A stretch of 62,037 nt of DNA from Methanobacteriota archaeon (lineage in GTDB: Archaea > Thermoplasmatota > Thermoplasmata > UBA10834), in assembly GCA_020725925.1 (NCBI GenBank), contig DYTN01000009.1, forward strand, positions 1 through 62,037. Reading direction: 5' to 3'. The translations under genes and the position numbers were made by a program. Below, one piece after another: positions 27,084 through 36,618 of the stretch. A model generated the notes under the pieces. It was not told the DNA's origin and ran no database searches. It saw only the letters and a program-made list of their open reading frames with translations. Positions within the stretch are counted from its first letter, which is position 1. Every line of letters begins with the position of its first letter.

Positions 27084-27371
27084 TTAGGCATCTCGATTGG
27101 CTTTCGGGCTAGGACTCGATCTTCCGTCATAGCGCGTCTTCATCAGAACGAGCAGGAGCGTGAGCGAGCATCCAACGGCGTTCGCTGCGATGATGGCTGG
27201 GTCCTCCCGAGCCAGGCCATAGACAAGCCACAGGAACATGCCGAGGACGGCGGGCATCAGCAGCGAGACGTCATGCATCCGCTTGGTCCTGTAGCCCTTG
27301 ACGATCTGTGGCAGATAGCCCGTGGATGTCATCGCCCCTGCGACGAAGGCTAGGTAAGTCCATCCGTCCAT
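27084..27371 (-). CDS. SemiSWEET / PQ-loop family transporter
   Basis: The 95-residue protein has three membrane helices with a proline-glutamine motif GYLPQIVKGYRTK in the first repeat and FLWLVYGL and AIIAANAVG in the later helices. This is the build of SemiSWEETs, three-helix sugar transporters that work as dimers. The sugar cannot be inferred. It is divergent from the parvulin gene, with 85 bases between their starts, and convergent with the surface-protein gene. Confidence 0.85.
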   Translation of the reverse strand: MDGWTYLAFVAGAMTSTGYLPQIVKGYRTKRMHDVSLLMPAVLGMFLWLVYGLAREDPAIIAANAVGCSLTLLLVLMKTRYDGRSSPSPKANRDA

Positions 27372-27456
27372 GACAAGGGAATCTCAGAGGGAGCTAATCC
27401 GCTTTTGCAGGCTCACCTGGGGAAGGTTATTATCAGGAGACGGCCTTCGACTCGAC

Positions 27457-27738
27457 ATGGCGAAACAGGTCCGCGCGGCGCACATACTTGTGAAGAACGA
27501 GGACAAGGCGAAGGAGCTGCTGACGAGAATCAACTCTGGAGAGAACTTCGGCGATTTGGCGAGGAGGTTCTCGGATTGCCCATCAGGAAGGAACGGAGGC
27601 GATCTGGGCTGGTTCGGAAAGGGTCAGATGGTCAAGGAGTTCGAGCAGGCGGCATTCAATGGTCCGAAGGGCGCAACAGTGGGTCCGGTCCGGACGCAGT
27701 TCGGATGGCACCTGATCAGGATCATAGACCAGAAGTAA
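27457..27738 (+). CDS. Parvulin-type peptidyl-prolyl cis-trans isomerase
   Basis: This is a stand-alone cytosolic parvulin domain (93 residues). It shows the active-site pattern RAAHILVKNEDKAKEL at the start, FGDLARRFSDCPSGRNGGDLGWFGKGQMV in the middle and TQFGWHLIRI at the end. It speeds proline isomerisation during folding. I chose ATG 27457 because the domain begins there and GGTTATTATC at 27425-27434 gives a TATA box about 28 bases upstream, which implies a leaderless mRNA. Confidence 0.92.
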   Translation: MAKQVRAAHILVKNEDKAKELLTRINSGENFGDLARRFSDCPSGRNGGDLGWFGKGQMVKEFEQAAFNGPKGATVGPVRTQFGWHLIRIIDQK

Positions 27739-27790
27739 ATCACTTACCGCCCTCTTCGCTGGCTCGACCGGACAGGAGGCGGCGTCTATG

Positions 27791-27807
27791 CGGGAGGGCG
27801 TCTCCCG
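27791..27807 (+). other. Perfect hairpin downstream of the parvulin gene
   Basis: CGGGAG at 27791-27796 pairs with CTCCCG at 27802-27807 around a 5-base loop. It lies about 50 bases after the parvulin stop and about 65 bases after the convergent DUF3795 stop. No T-run follows, so a terminator role is not shown. Confidence 0.3.
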
Positions 27808-27873
27808 AAGGGTCAAGGAAGCGAGACAGGGCCTGCCTCAGAAATCCCTGCATCTGCTACTCGATCGCCTCTT

Positions 27874-28269
27874 TCATCGGAGGGAACTCAACTCCCCATA
27901 GTGCCTCTTCCAGTCCTTTCCTCTTCTGACGAATTCGGCGTATCCGTTAGCCCGTATGAATTCAAGCGACTCCCTGTACTTCTTGCCCAGTCGTCCCTTT
28001 CTCTTCGTGAAGGCCGCCAAGGTATCGCAGTCATCATATTCCGAGCACTCAGCACAAGTCTCCAGCATCTTGACGCCGTAGCAGCACACCTTAATCCTGC
28101 ATCTCGCCTTTGCCAGGCTCCTCTTTCCTTCCTCATAACCCAGCTTGCACCCCATGCAACTGCCTAGGATAAAAGAACTACAAGTCTTGCTATAGGCTCC
28201 GCAGCAGCCGATGAGTCTGATATCGTCTGCATTGCTTGAGCCGATCATGTCCTTCACACTCCGTCTCAT
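27874..28269 (-). CDS. DUF3795-like cysteine-rich protein
   Basis: The 131-residue protein resembles the DUF3795 family, small cysteine-rich proteins that probably bind metal. It opens near residue 21 with GCCGAYSKTCSSF, then GSCMGCKLGYEEG near 36, CRIKVCCYGVK near 57 and CAECSEYDDCDTL near 71. Eleven cysteines occur within 65 residues; the C-terminal 50 residues are helical and basic. Function unknown. It lies at the edge of a lower-GC region and is convergent with the parvulin gene. Confidence 0.75.
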   Translation of the reverse strand: MRRSVKDMIGSSNADDIRLIGCCGAYSKTCSSFILGSCMGCKLGYEEGKRSLAKARCRIKVCCYGVKMLETCAECSEYDDCDTLAAFTKRKGRLGKKYRESLEFIRANGYAEFVRRGKDWKRHYGELSSLR

Positions 28270-28694
28270 AGTGCTCGAGGCGGAACTGTTCTTCCATCCA
28301 TATGTCCTTTTTGCCAGGAAACAATCCGACCTGGGCGACCATCTACAGCTAGGCTATTTGTATCAAGATATCATCATGAACCAAAAGGGTTTGAACGCAC
28401 TTCTTCGACTAGCTCGAATCGAAAAGGCAAAATGGCCTTCCAGGATGGCATCTCGGGAAGGGTGGCAAAAAGGAGGGGTTGGTAGCCCCTCGCCGAACAC
28501 CTGTCAGCTATCACTCAGACGAGACAGAACCGAGAAGGAAGGTTGCAGAAACTCATGTCCTAATACAGCGGCACGCTCCACAATCTCACTTCTTCCCCTC
28601 ATCTCAATCGCACTAGCGTCGACCTGATTGCTCCAGCTTCTCGGTGCGGAGCTCAGTGGAAACTTGCATGTAGACTGGGCGACAATGCAGCTCT
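28270..28694. other. 425-base region without a supportable gene
   Basis: No open frame here shows recognisable protein features or a convincing start. The base composition is lower in GC than in flanking housekeeping genes. The one structured element is the first copy of a repeated hairpin at 28451-28502. A TATA-like CTATTTGTATC near 28353-28363 on the plus strand has no gene at the expected distance. Confidence 0.5.
28451..28502. repeat. Hairpin repeat, copy 1
   Basis: This copy reads TCTCGGGAAGGGT, a short A-rich stretch, then a perfect 6-bp hairpin, GAGGGG at 28473-28478 with CCCCTC at 28486-28491, around the loop TTGGTAG. On the minus strand the hairpin is followed by CTTTTTG, as in a terminator. 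A second copy lies at 29137-29186. Confidence 0.6.
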
Positions 28695-29123
28695 ATGAGT
28701 CCTAGAATCGTCAGCGTGGTAACCTTAGGCGTCGCCGACCTATCTCGATCTTCAGACTTCTACGAAAGTATTGGCTTCCGCAAATCGAAGAAGAGCAGCG
28801 ATCAGATAGTGTGGTTCACCACCGGTGGCACCGTACTCGCGCTCTACCCTTGGGCGGCGTTGGCGGAGGACGCTGCGATTCCGCCGAGCGGTAACGGCTT
28901 CAGAGGAGTAACTATGGCGGTCAACCTTAGGAACGAGAGGGAGGTCGACGAGTTTGTTGACAGAGTCAGGAAGGCCGGTGGCAGGATCATCAAGGAGCCA
29001 CAGAAAGTATTCTGGGGCGGATATTCGTCCTACTTCCGGGATTTCGATGATCACCTGTGGGAGGTCGCATTCAACTCTTACACCCCGGTCGATCAGACCG
29101 GAAAGCTGGAACTCAATGAGTGA
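28695..29123 (+). CDS. VOC-family (glyoxalase/bleomycin-resistance fold) protein
   Basis: The 142-residue protein has the vicinal-oxygen-chelate fold: an N-terminal strand IVSVVTLGVADLSRSSDFYESIGF and a C-terminal FRDFDDHLWEVAFN. In VOC enzymes the ligands come from such strands; here E136-like and H132-like positions in DDHLWEV could serve, but the N-terminal strand lacks the usual histidine, so metal binding is uncertain. The family includes dioxygenases, isomerases and drug-binding proteins, and the substrate cannot be told. The gene is bracketed by two copies of the hairpin repeat. Confidence 0.8.
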   Translation: MSPRIVSVVTLGVADLSRSSDFYESIGFRKSKKSSDQIVWFTTGGTVLALYPWAALAEDAAIPPSGNGFRGVTMAVNLRNEREVDEFVDRVRKAGGRIIKEPQKVFWGGYSSYFRDFDDHLWEVAFNSYTPVDQTGKLELNE

Positions 29124-29136
29124 TTCCTGAACGGCG

Positions 29137-29186
29137 CCTCGGGAAGGGTATCGAAAAGGAGTGGTTGGTAGCCTCTCACAAACCCC
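29137..29186. repeat. Hairpin repeat, copy 2
   Basis: This copy reads CCTCGGGAAGGGTATCGAAAAG, then GAGTGG (29159-29164), the same 7-base loop TTGGTAG, and CCTCTC (29172-29177), a 6-bp stem with one T-T mismatch. It begins 13 bases after the VOC stop and ends at the stop codon of the minus-strand helical-repeat gene. For that gene it is a hairpin followed by CTTTTCG, a plausible terminator. Confidence 0.55.
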
Positions 29187-32100
29187 TTACTTTCTCCTAT
29201 CAGATCCCTTGAGCCATCCGGAAATACCTAGTTCCTTCACCGTTACGACAACGGGTTCGAGCTCGTACGTTTTGTACTTTCCAGACTCATCCAAGTACAT
29301 GACCCGAGGTTTGACCGCGAAACGGCCTTTGGACTTTGGCTTGAGCAACAGCTTCACATCCTCAGTCTTCATAGCGCCGAGCCGCCTGCCTTTCATGTTC
29401 AGGTAGCTATCCTCGATTCTGTACTTCTCAGGCTCGGCTGCCACGTCAAAGCCCTCTGGTATCAACTTGTCGACCTTGGTCAACTGGGCAACTCCATTCC
29501 CGACGTTCACAAGTTCAATTTCGAGACTGAGGTCCTGATCCACCAGTAACTCCTTCGGCTTAACTATCAAGGTGGCCTGAACATCGGCGTGTTCGAATCT
29601 ATCCAAACCAGCCGCGGCCTCGTGAGTAGGTGTCGGGGAAGAGAACGCCATAGTCGTCGATGTGACATCAGGGGCCAGAAAGACCTCAGTCAGTGCCACG
29701 GCCAGTTCCCGATCTTCGACCACTTTCCGAAGCAGTTTCGATACTTGGTCCCTCTTGCGTGGCTGAGCAGCCTTGGCGTAAGATGCTGCGGACAGCTGAA
29801 GCACCTTCTCGGCCATAGCATAGAGCTTGACCTTCTTTCCATGGTCTTCTTCCGTGCTCGCCTTGTCCATGTAGGCGTAGCCATCGAATAGCAGCTTGCT
29901 CGCCTTGGCATATTCAGCGGCATTCTGCAGGTCCGCTTTGAGATAGTACTTGGCAGCACTCTCGAGATGTCTGGTTGCAGTTGAATGGAAGGCCGGGTCC
30001 GCTGCATCAGCGAACCTCGCGCCAGCCTCAAGAGCTTTGCAGAAATGACTGTTGCCTGTCGCCATTAGTTTCATCCTCTCGCTGACGGCAAGCTCCTTTG
30101 CCTTGTCGAAGTGCTCTGCTGCCTTGCCGTACGTTTCAGGCGAAGCTTCCGACTCCGCCTTCGCCATTGCCTGCCAAGCATTTGTCAGGGACAGGATGAG
30201 CTCGAGAGGCCTCCTATTCTGTGCCGAATCAAGACCGTCGAGCATCATATGGAATGAACTGGCAGCCATAGAATATCTCTCCCAACTAGCGGTCAATTCT
30301 CCCCGCATCTCAAACAGTCTCGCCTCTTCGAGGGATATCCGCGCCCTGCAATAGGCAATCCGGCGATCCGAATCCGTCAGCACGCCTGCAACCATCTTCT
30401 TCTCATCAGCAGATTCGATTTCGCCAATCCGACTCTGAATGGCCGTCTTTGCATCCGTGAATGACTTTGCCGATAGTTCGAACAACTCAGCGGCTTCCTG
30501 ACACATCTCCTTCCTGCTCAAGTCCTCAGCGTGCTCCGAATTGGCCATGCCCGAGAAGAAATCGGACAGATAACACCAGGCACTCGTTGCCTTGAGTAGC
30601 TGAGCGGCTTCTTCGTACTTCCGTGAGGCTGACGCAGGGTCATCCATTGAATGGCAATACTTCGCGTTTTCAATGGCGGCCCACGCTCGCATGTATTGTG
30701 AGTATTCCTCGAACATGGCTCTAAGTTGAGACGTCTTCCTAGCGGCTGTCTTGAATCCGTCCGAGGCGAGAAGGAAGCTTTCGGCTCCTCGTTTGTACTC
30801 CTCGAGGCTGTCGCATACTTGGGCCGCCTTCCATCGGCATTCAGCCATGCGGCTAGGGACCTCTCTCTTGGTGAACATCTCAGCCGCCTTGCCAAGAGCA
30901 TCCCTGGCTTCAGCGAGGCTGCTCCTATCGCCCTCCATTTCATAGAGCAGCTCGAGCCAGGAGCTGTACTGCAGTAGCCAATGCCCAACAATCGGGTAGT
31001 CGGTCAACAGGTTCTCTTCCGCTTCTGGCGGTGTGAGAGATATTTCTTTGAAGTGGAGGTCGAGGGAGTCTTTCTTTCGAGATATTGCTTCATGGAGCAT
31101 TGCTCTCTTCTCGATGGGATCATCGACTACGGTGGCAAGTTCGAATTCGGCCTCTGCCAGCAGACTCTGATCAGTTCCGCGACTCCAAAATGAATAGGGC
31201 TCGAACACGGTTGTTCCAGTCATCGCCGCCTTCCGCAGTTCAATCGCTTTCTCCAGCAGACCCTTCTTCGTTGATTTGTCGGTCTCCGTCTTCGCAAGAC
31301 TTGTCAATGAATAACCGAATCTGTGCTGCATACAGCTCGTCAGATATGGATATTCGGAATCCTGCGCGAGCTTGAGCGCACTGGGATACGCTCGGACAGC
31401 TTTCTGCGCGAACTCCCGTTTCTTCTTCGCGTCAATCTCTCCGTACGCCAATATCCCGTAGACTGAAGCTTCAGGAGCAACAATCCACATCTCCCAACCT
31501 GATCCAGGTGATAGGAACGATATCTTGGACAACTCCTTACTGGCCTCGGATGCGAACTGTAGAGCCTTCCGCGATAGATTCTCAGATTCGTCGGAATCGC
31601 CTGCTGCTAGAGTGCTCCAACTTGCCCGGCCAGCCAGAGCGCCTAGGGCCATGCCGATCAGTAGCCGATCATGAGTCGCTCTGCCATGTTCAACTGCCTT
31701 CCCTAGCAGCTCCTCTGACTGATCCATCTTGAATAGTTTGGGCAATTCTGTCAATACGAGCGTACTCGCTAGTTCAGACAGCGCTGACTCCTCAGACGAC
31801 TGAACTGCCCTTTGCCAGAATGCAATGGCATGCTTGTCGTACTGACTGCGAACCGCAGTCTGATCAGTGTGCATGCGTATGGCTGTGAGAAAAGCGCATG
31901 TGTTGGCATGTGCCTTCGCAATCTCGCTCGGCTCTGTTCGAGAAGAAATCATCTTGATTGCCTTCTCTCCTGCATCTAGACCACTTCCAACAATGGCCAC
32001 TTGTGTCTCGAAGTCGTCTGCGAGTTCGTGGGCTACTGCCGCGCTCAGTGTCAGCTGGTTGAAGGTCCTGATGTACTCGATCGCGTGCGTGATTCCCTCG

Positions 32101-32552
32101 AAGCCCTTCATGGCCTCAATTGCGTTGCGCCAGGCTTCCTTGACGAGGGCCTTCTTCTCGGTTGGGATGGAGGACTTCCAGTATCCAAGAAACGCGACCA
32201 TCGCTTCTGTCCTCGTCTTGAAGGGCGTCCTCATCGGTTCGGGCGTTTCTTCGTAAAGAGATTCGGCTTTGACATAACAGTCAATCGCTTTCTGAGTCCG
32301 CTCCCTGAACTGACCTTCCCCGTCGGACTGCATCGCGGCCTTGTACAATGAGAAGCCCTGCCTCTCGAGAATCTCTCCTCGTTTCAAGGAATCGTTCATC
32401 GAGACCGGGTCGAGAGCCTTCTCATACGATTCCGCCGCGCACAGCCAATCGTATTCCCTCTCCTTCCCCTTCGCGCGGCTCAGAAGTGCCTCCAGATCGT
32501 CCTTCTCTTCAGCCATGTCCCCAGACGAGGAGCCTATGGCCTTTCCTTCCAT
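29187..32552 (-). CDS. Large TPR-like helical-repeat protein with C-terminal beta domain
   Basis: The 1121-residue protein is built mostly of alpha-hairpin repeats of TPR type, for example WLCAAESYEKALDP near 35, CYVKAESLYEE near 92 and HFDKAKELAV and YYLKADLQNAAEYAKAS toward residue 900. No signal peptide or membrane span is seen. After about residue 985 comes a beta-rich domain (TLIVKPKELLVDQDLSLEIELVN) resembling the DUF11/CARDB-like Ig-type modules. It may be a scaffold, but no catalytic motif is visible. Codon choice is less GC-biased than in nearby housekeeping genes, which suggests acquired or fast-evolving DNA. The start at 32552 is the first of two ATGs; 32516 is the alternative. Confidence 0.8.
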   Translation of the reverse strand: MEGKAIGSSSGDMAEEKDDLEALLSRAKGKEREYDWLCAAESYEKALDPVSMNDSLKRGEILERQGFSLYKAAMQSDGEGQFRERTQKAIDCYVKAESLYEETPEPMRTPFKTRTEAMVAFLGYWKSSIPTEKKALVKEAWRNAIEAMKGFEGITHAIEYIRTFNQLTLSAAVAHELADDFETQVAIVGSGLDAGEKAIKMISSRTEPSEIAKAHANTCAFLTAIRMHTDQTAVRSQYDKHAIAFWQRAVQSSEESALSELASTLVLTELPKLFKMDQSEELLGKAVEHGRATHDRLLIGMALGALAGRASWSTLAAGDSDESENLSRKALQFASEASKELSKISFLSPGSGWEMWIVAPEASVYGILAYGEIDAKKKREFAQKAVRAYPSALKLAQDSEYPYLTSCMQHRFGYSLTSLAKTETDKSTKKGLLEKAIELRKAAMTGTTVFEPYSFWSRGTDQSLLAEAEFELATVVDDPIEKRAMLHEAISRKKDSLDLHFKEISLTPPEAEENLLTDYPIVGHWLLQYSSWLELLYEMEGDRSSLAEARDALGKAAEMFTKREVPSRMAECRWKAAQVCDSLEEYKRGAESFLLASDGFKTAARKTSQLRAMFEEYSQYMRAWAAIENAKYCHSMDDPASASRKYEEAAQLLKATSAWCYLSDFFSGMANSEHAEDLSRKEMCQEAAELFELSAKSFTDAKTAIQSRIGEIESADEKKMVAGVLTDSDRRIAYCRARISLEEARLFEMRGELTASWERYSMAASSFHMMLDGLDSAQNRRPLELILSLTNAWQAMAKAESEASPETYGKAAEHFDKAKELAVSERMKLMATGNSHFCKALEAGARFADAADPAFHSTATRHLESAAKYYLKADLQNAAEYAKASKLLFDGYAYMDKASTEEDHGKKVKLYAMAEKVLQLSAASYAKAAQPRKRDQVSKLLRKVVEDRELAVALTEVFLAPDVTSTTMAFSSPTPTHEAAAGLDRFEHADVQATLIVKPKELLVDQDLSLEIELVNVGNGVAQLTKVDKLIPEGFDVAAEPEKYRIEDSYLNMKGRRLGAMKTEDVKLLLKPKSKGRFAVKPRVMYLDESGKYKTYELEPVVVTVKELGISGWLKGSDRRK

Positions 32553-32650
32553 ATTGCCTTTTCCTGGAATTGAAGCCTTTTATGACCAGCGTTTCCAGAT
32601 GCGAGAGATAGCGAGGATTGTGCCTCTTGTAGCCGTGCCAGTTGTTTGAG

Positions 32651-32722
32651 TGGACCGAAGGGGATTTGAACCCCTGACCTCCTGCTTGCAAAGCAGGCGA
32701 TCTTCCACTGATCTATCGGCCC
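32651..32722 (-). tRNA. tRNA-Ala (anticodon UGC)
   Basis: The cloverleaf has acceptor GGGCCGA/TCGGTCC with the G3-U70 wobble that marks tRNA-Ala, anticodon stem CTGCT/AGCAG around TTTGCAA with anticodon TGC, and T-arm CCCCTTC partner to GGGGTTCAA. The discriminator is A. CCA is not encoded. A TATA-like CTATTTAACG lies about 35 bases upstream on the minus strand. Confidence 0.97.
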
Positions 32723-32740
32723 TTCCAGGTACCCTGGAAG
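32722..32740. repeat. Perfect 8-bp inverted repeat at the 5' edge of tRNA-Ala
   Basis: CTTCCAGG at 32722-32729 and CCTGGAAG at 32733-32740 are exact complements around TAC. The repeat starts on the first base of the tRNA gene and lies between it and its TATA box, so a pre-tRNA leader could fold into this hairpin. It could instead bind a regulator shared with the divergent Fe-S gene. Confidence 0.5.
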
Positions 32741-32863
32741 TGGCTGATGGGGAGGCCGTTAAATAGCTTTTCCGATGGAGGCGACTGGATACCCAGCAGC
32801 TTGATGATGGCCCCCAGTCATACGGGGGAAGGCCTGGGCACACCAGGACGACGAGGTGCATGG

Positions 32864-33529
32864 ATGAGGGGAGCTGATTGGACCGTTCCGGAGCTGAAGG
32901 AGATCGTGGCCGAGTACAAAGCAGTCACGATTCCAGTCAACATCTCCTTCAAGGGAAGGCAGAAGGTCTTGGACCTGGGCCAGGTGGAGAGGATCCTCAG
33001 GAACACTGACCTCATCTCGATAGAGCCTTGCATGTGCAGGCTGAAGGTCAGGGGATGCGACGGCCCGATAGACGCGTGCATCATGGTAGGTGCGGAGGCA
33101 AAGACGGCAATCGAGAAGAGGAACGCGAAGAAGGTGGGACTGCGCTCCGCCCTGCAGACGCTCAAGAAGAGCCACGAGGCTGGCCTAGTGCACTTGGCAT
33201 ATGAGCTTCAGAACGGGGAGATCATGGCGGTCTGCAGCTGCTGCTCGTGCTGTTGCCACTCGCTCGCCGCGATAACTAGGTTTGGCTTTGACGACAGCAT
33301 TGTCGGAAGAGGAGATGTCGTCGCAGTCCACGTCCCAAGGAATTGCACCGACTGCGGCGTCTGCGTCGAGAGATGTCACTTCAGGGCATGGCGAATCAAA
33401 GGCAACTCTGTAAGACATGACCAAGCTAGGTGCACTGGCTGCGGCATCTGCATCTCGTTCTGTCCGTCAAGAGCGATTGTCCTCAAACCAAGGGCGCCAA
33501 CGAAGCGCCGAAAGGTAAGGTCCTCCTGA
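32864..33529 (+). CDS. Cysteine-rich iron-sulphur protein with ferredoxin domain
   Basis: The 221-residue protein has three cysteine zones. Residues 56-72 hold C56, C58, C65 and C72 (EPCMCRLKVRGC). Residues 124-132 form the dense cluster CSCCSCCCH. The C-terminal part is a two-cluster ferredoxin (C161, C164, C167, C171 and C190, C193, C196, C200). It is probably cytosolic and carries electrons between partners that are not encoded nearby. I chose ATG 32864, preceded by GAGGTG. The preceding frame is the tRNA leader and is unlikely to be coding. It is divergent from tRNA-Ala and convergent with metX. Confidence 0.82.
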   Translation: MRGADWTVPELKEIVAEYKAVTIPVNISFKGRQKVLDLGQVERILRNTDLISIEPCMCRLKVRGCDGPIDACIMVGAEAKTAIEKRNAKKVGLRSALQTLKKSHEAGLVHLAYELQNGEIMAVCSCCSCCCHSLAAITRFGFDDSIVGRGDVVAVHVPRNCTDCGVCVERCHFRAWRIKGNSVRHDQARCTGCGICISFCPSRAIVLKPRAPTKRRKVRSS

Positions 33530-33552
33530 CCGAGGCGGGACTCAGATAGAAC

Positions 33553-34704
33553 TCACGATCCTGGGTAATACCTCTCGACCTCGTAGTACTTCTTTCTGCT
33601 GTCCGTTATCAGGAACCGCGAGATGATGTCCTCCATCTTCTCTGCCTCGAGGAGGAAGGCGTCATGACCGTACGTTGACTCGATCTTATGGTACTCGACC
33701 GCGAGGCCGTTCGCCTGGATTGCCTCGACCAGCTCCTCGGACTGGTAGGGAGGATAGAGCCAGTCAGAGGAGAACGAGAGAACGAGGAACCTGGACTTGC
33801 AGTTCCTGAACGCCGGCTCGAGAGAGTCGCAACCTGCTGACAGGTCGAACAGGTCGATGGCCCGCGTTATGTAGAGGTAGGAGTTGGCATCGAACCTCCT
33901 CGTGAACGCCTGGCCCTTGTATCTCAGGTAGCTCTCGACCTCGAAGAACGGCTCTAGCATGAGCCCTCCGTTCGCGCTCGCGCCATTCTTCGCCTTTCGC
34001 CCGAACTTCTGCTTGAGAGTCTCATCGCTCAAGTATGTCACGTGCCCTACCATTCGGGCGATGGACAGCCCGTCGACCGGTGCCATGCCGTCGTAGTACT
34101 CGCCCTTGCTCCAGCGCGGGTCTGATACGATCGCCCTCCTGCCGATCTCGTTGAAGGCGATGTTCTGGGCAGACTGCTTCCCGGCGGTCGCGATGGGCAA
34201 GGCAAGCTGGCATCTGTCCGGATGAGCCGTGACGAACTCCAGCACCTGGAATCCTCCCATCGATCCGCCTGTCGCCGCGAGCACCTTCTCGATGCCGAGG
34301 TGATCTAGCAAGGCGACCTGGGCGTTCACCATGTCCTTGATCGTGACCATCGGGAAGTCCAGGCCATATGGCTTGCCAGTGGCAGGGTTGATGGAGCTCG
34401 GGCCAGTAGAGCCCTTGCATCCACCGATCACGTTCACACATATCACGGAGTAGCGCCTCGTGTCGAAGCACTTGCCCGGCCCGATCGCGTTGTCCCACCA
34501 GCCGGGCTTCTCGTCTTCCGCCGAATGGTAGCCTGCGACATGCGCATCCCCCGAGAGCGCATGGAACACCAGGATGGCGTTCGACCTGTCCTCGTTCAGC
34601 TCGCCGTAGGTCTCGTACTCGAGCGTGATCGGTCCGAGCTTCTGGCCAGACTCGAGGACGAGCTCTTCAGGCGGCTCCGCGAAGGTGAAGTGCTTGGGTT
34701 TCAC
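33553..34704 (-). CDS. metX: Homoserine O-acetyltransferase
   Basis: MetX acetylates homoserine from acetyl-CoA, the activating step of methionine synthesis. The 383-residue alpha/beta hydrolase has the oxyanion region FHALSGDAHVAG near 47, NVIGGCKGSTGPSS near 91 and the nucleophile Ser148 in GGSMGG. The catalytic histidine lies in STYGHDAFL near 345 and an acid in SSDWLYPP near 307. Some close homologues use succinyl-CoA, so acyl specificity is not certain. It follows metY by 61 bases on the same strand; the two enzymes act in sequence. Confidence 0.93.
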   Translation of the reverse strand: MKPKHFTFAEPPEELVLESGQKLGPITLEYETYGELNEDRSNAILVFHALSGDAHVAGYHSAEDEKPGWWDNAIGPGKCFDTRRYSVICVNVIGGCKGSTGPSSINPATGKPYGLDFPMVTIKDMVNAQVALLDHLGIEKVLAATGGSMGGFQVLEFVTAHPDRCQLALPIATAGKQSAQNIAFNEIGRRAIVSDPRWSKGEYYDGMAPVDGLSIARMVGHVTYLSDETLKQKFGRKAKNGASANGGLMLEPFFEVESYLRYKGQAFTRRFDANSYLYITRAIDLFDLSAGCDSLEPAFRNCKSRFLVLSFSSDWLYPPYQSEELVEAIQANGLAVEYHKIESTYGHDAFLLEAEKMEDIISRFLITDSRKKYYEVERYYPGS

Positions 34705-34765
34705 GATGCCGACCGAGCCCTTCAGGGGAGACCACCTCCAGCAGACGCATCATGGGTTAGCTCAA

Positions 34766-36097
<1,332 letters not shown>

Positions 36098-36261
36098 TTA
36101 AGCACAGCCCGTACTTAACCTGTTCCCCGCAACAATCCTGGTGTTCGATGTACAGGACCGTGCGCTCACGCGATGGTGGAGAACCATGCCGAAAACGCGT
36201 CAAACAATCTTGAGGGTCTAGAAGATTGCCGCTTATTTGTGTCAATCCGTCTCGAGCGGGC

Positions 36262-36573
36262 CTAGGACCTCAGGACAATCTCGATGTTGACGCCGTCGGG
36301 CACCTGTATGCGCATGAGCTGCCTGAGCGCGCGCTCGTCAGCGTCGAGGTCGATGAGCCGCTTGTGGACGCGCATCTCCCACCGGTCGATGGTGCTCGAG
36401 CCACCGCCGTCCGGGCCCTTCCGACAGGGCACGACCAGCCTCTTGGTCGGCAGCGGTATGGGCCCCGAGATGGCCACGCCAGTCTTCTCGCTGATCATCT
36501 TGATCTGCTTGCACACCCCGTCGACCTTCTTGGGGTCAGTGCCGCTCAGCGATATCCTCGCCCGTTGTGCCAT
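36262..36573 (-). CDS. rps10: Small ribosomal subunit protein uS10
   Basis: uS10 is part of the 30S head. The 103-residue protein starts [18 protein letters not shown] and contains [25 protein letters not shown] and a [12 protein letters not shown] loop region, typical of archaeal uS10. It follows EF-1A by 45 bases and closes the uS12-uS7-EF-2-EF-1A-uS10 series, the usual archaeal order. Confidence 0.97.
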   Translation of the reverse strand: MAQRARISLSGTDPKKVDGVCKQIKMISEKTGVAISGPIPLPTKRLVVPCRKGPDGGGSSTIDRWEMRVHKRLIDLDADERALRQLMRIQVPDGVNIEIVLRS

Positions 36574-36618
36574 CTCAAAACCTCAACACAAAAACATGAA
36601 GGGGGTTTTCGAAAGGGT

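Noticed and set aside
29187-32552. CRISPR or tandem DNA repeats within the helical-repeat gene
   Set aside because: Repeats exist only at the protein-fold level; no regularly spaced identical DNA units are visible there or elsewhere in the window.
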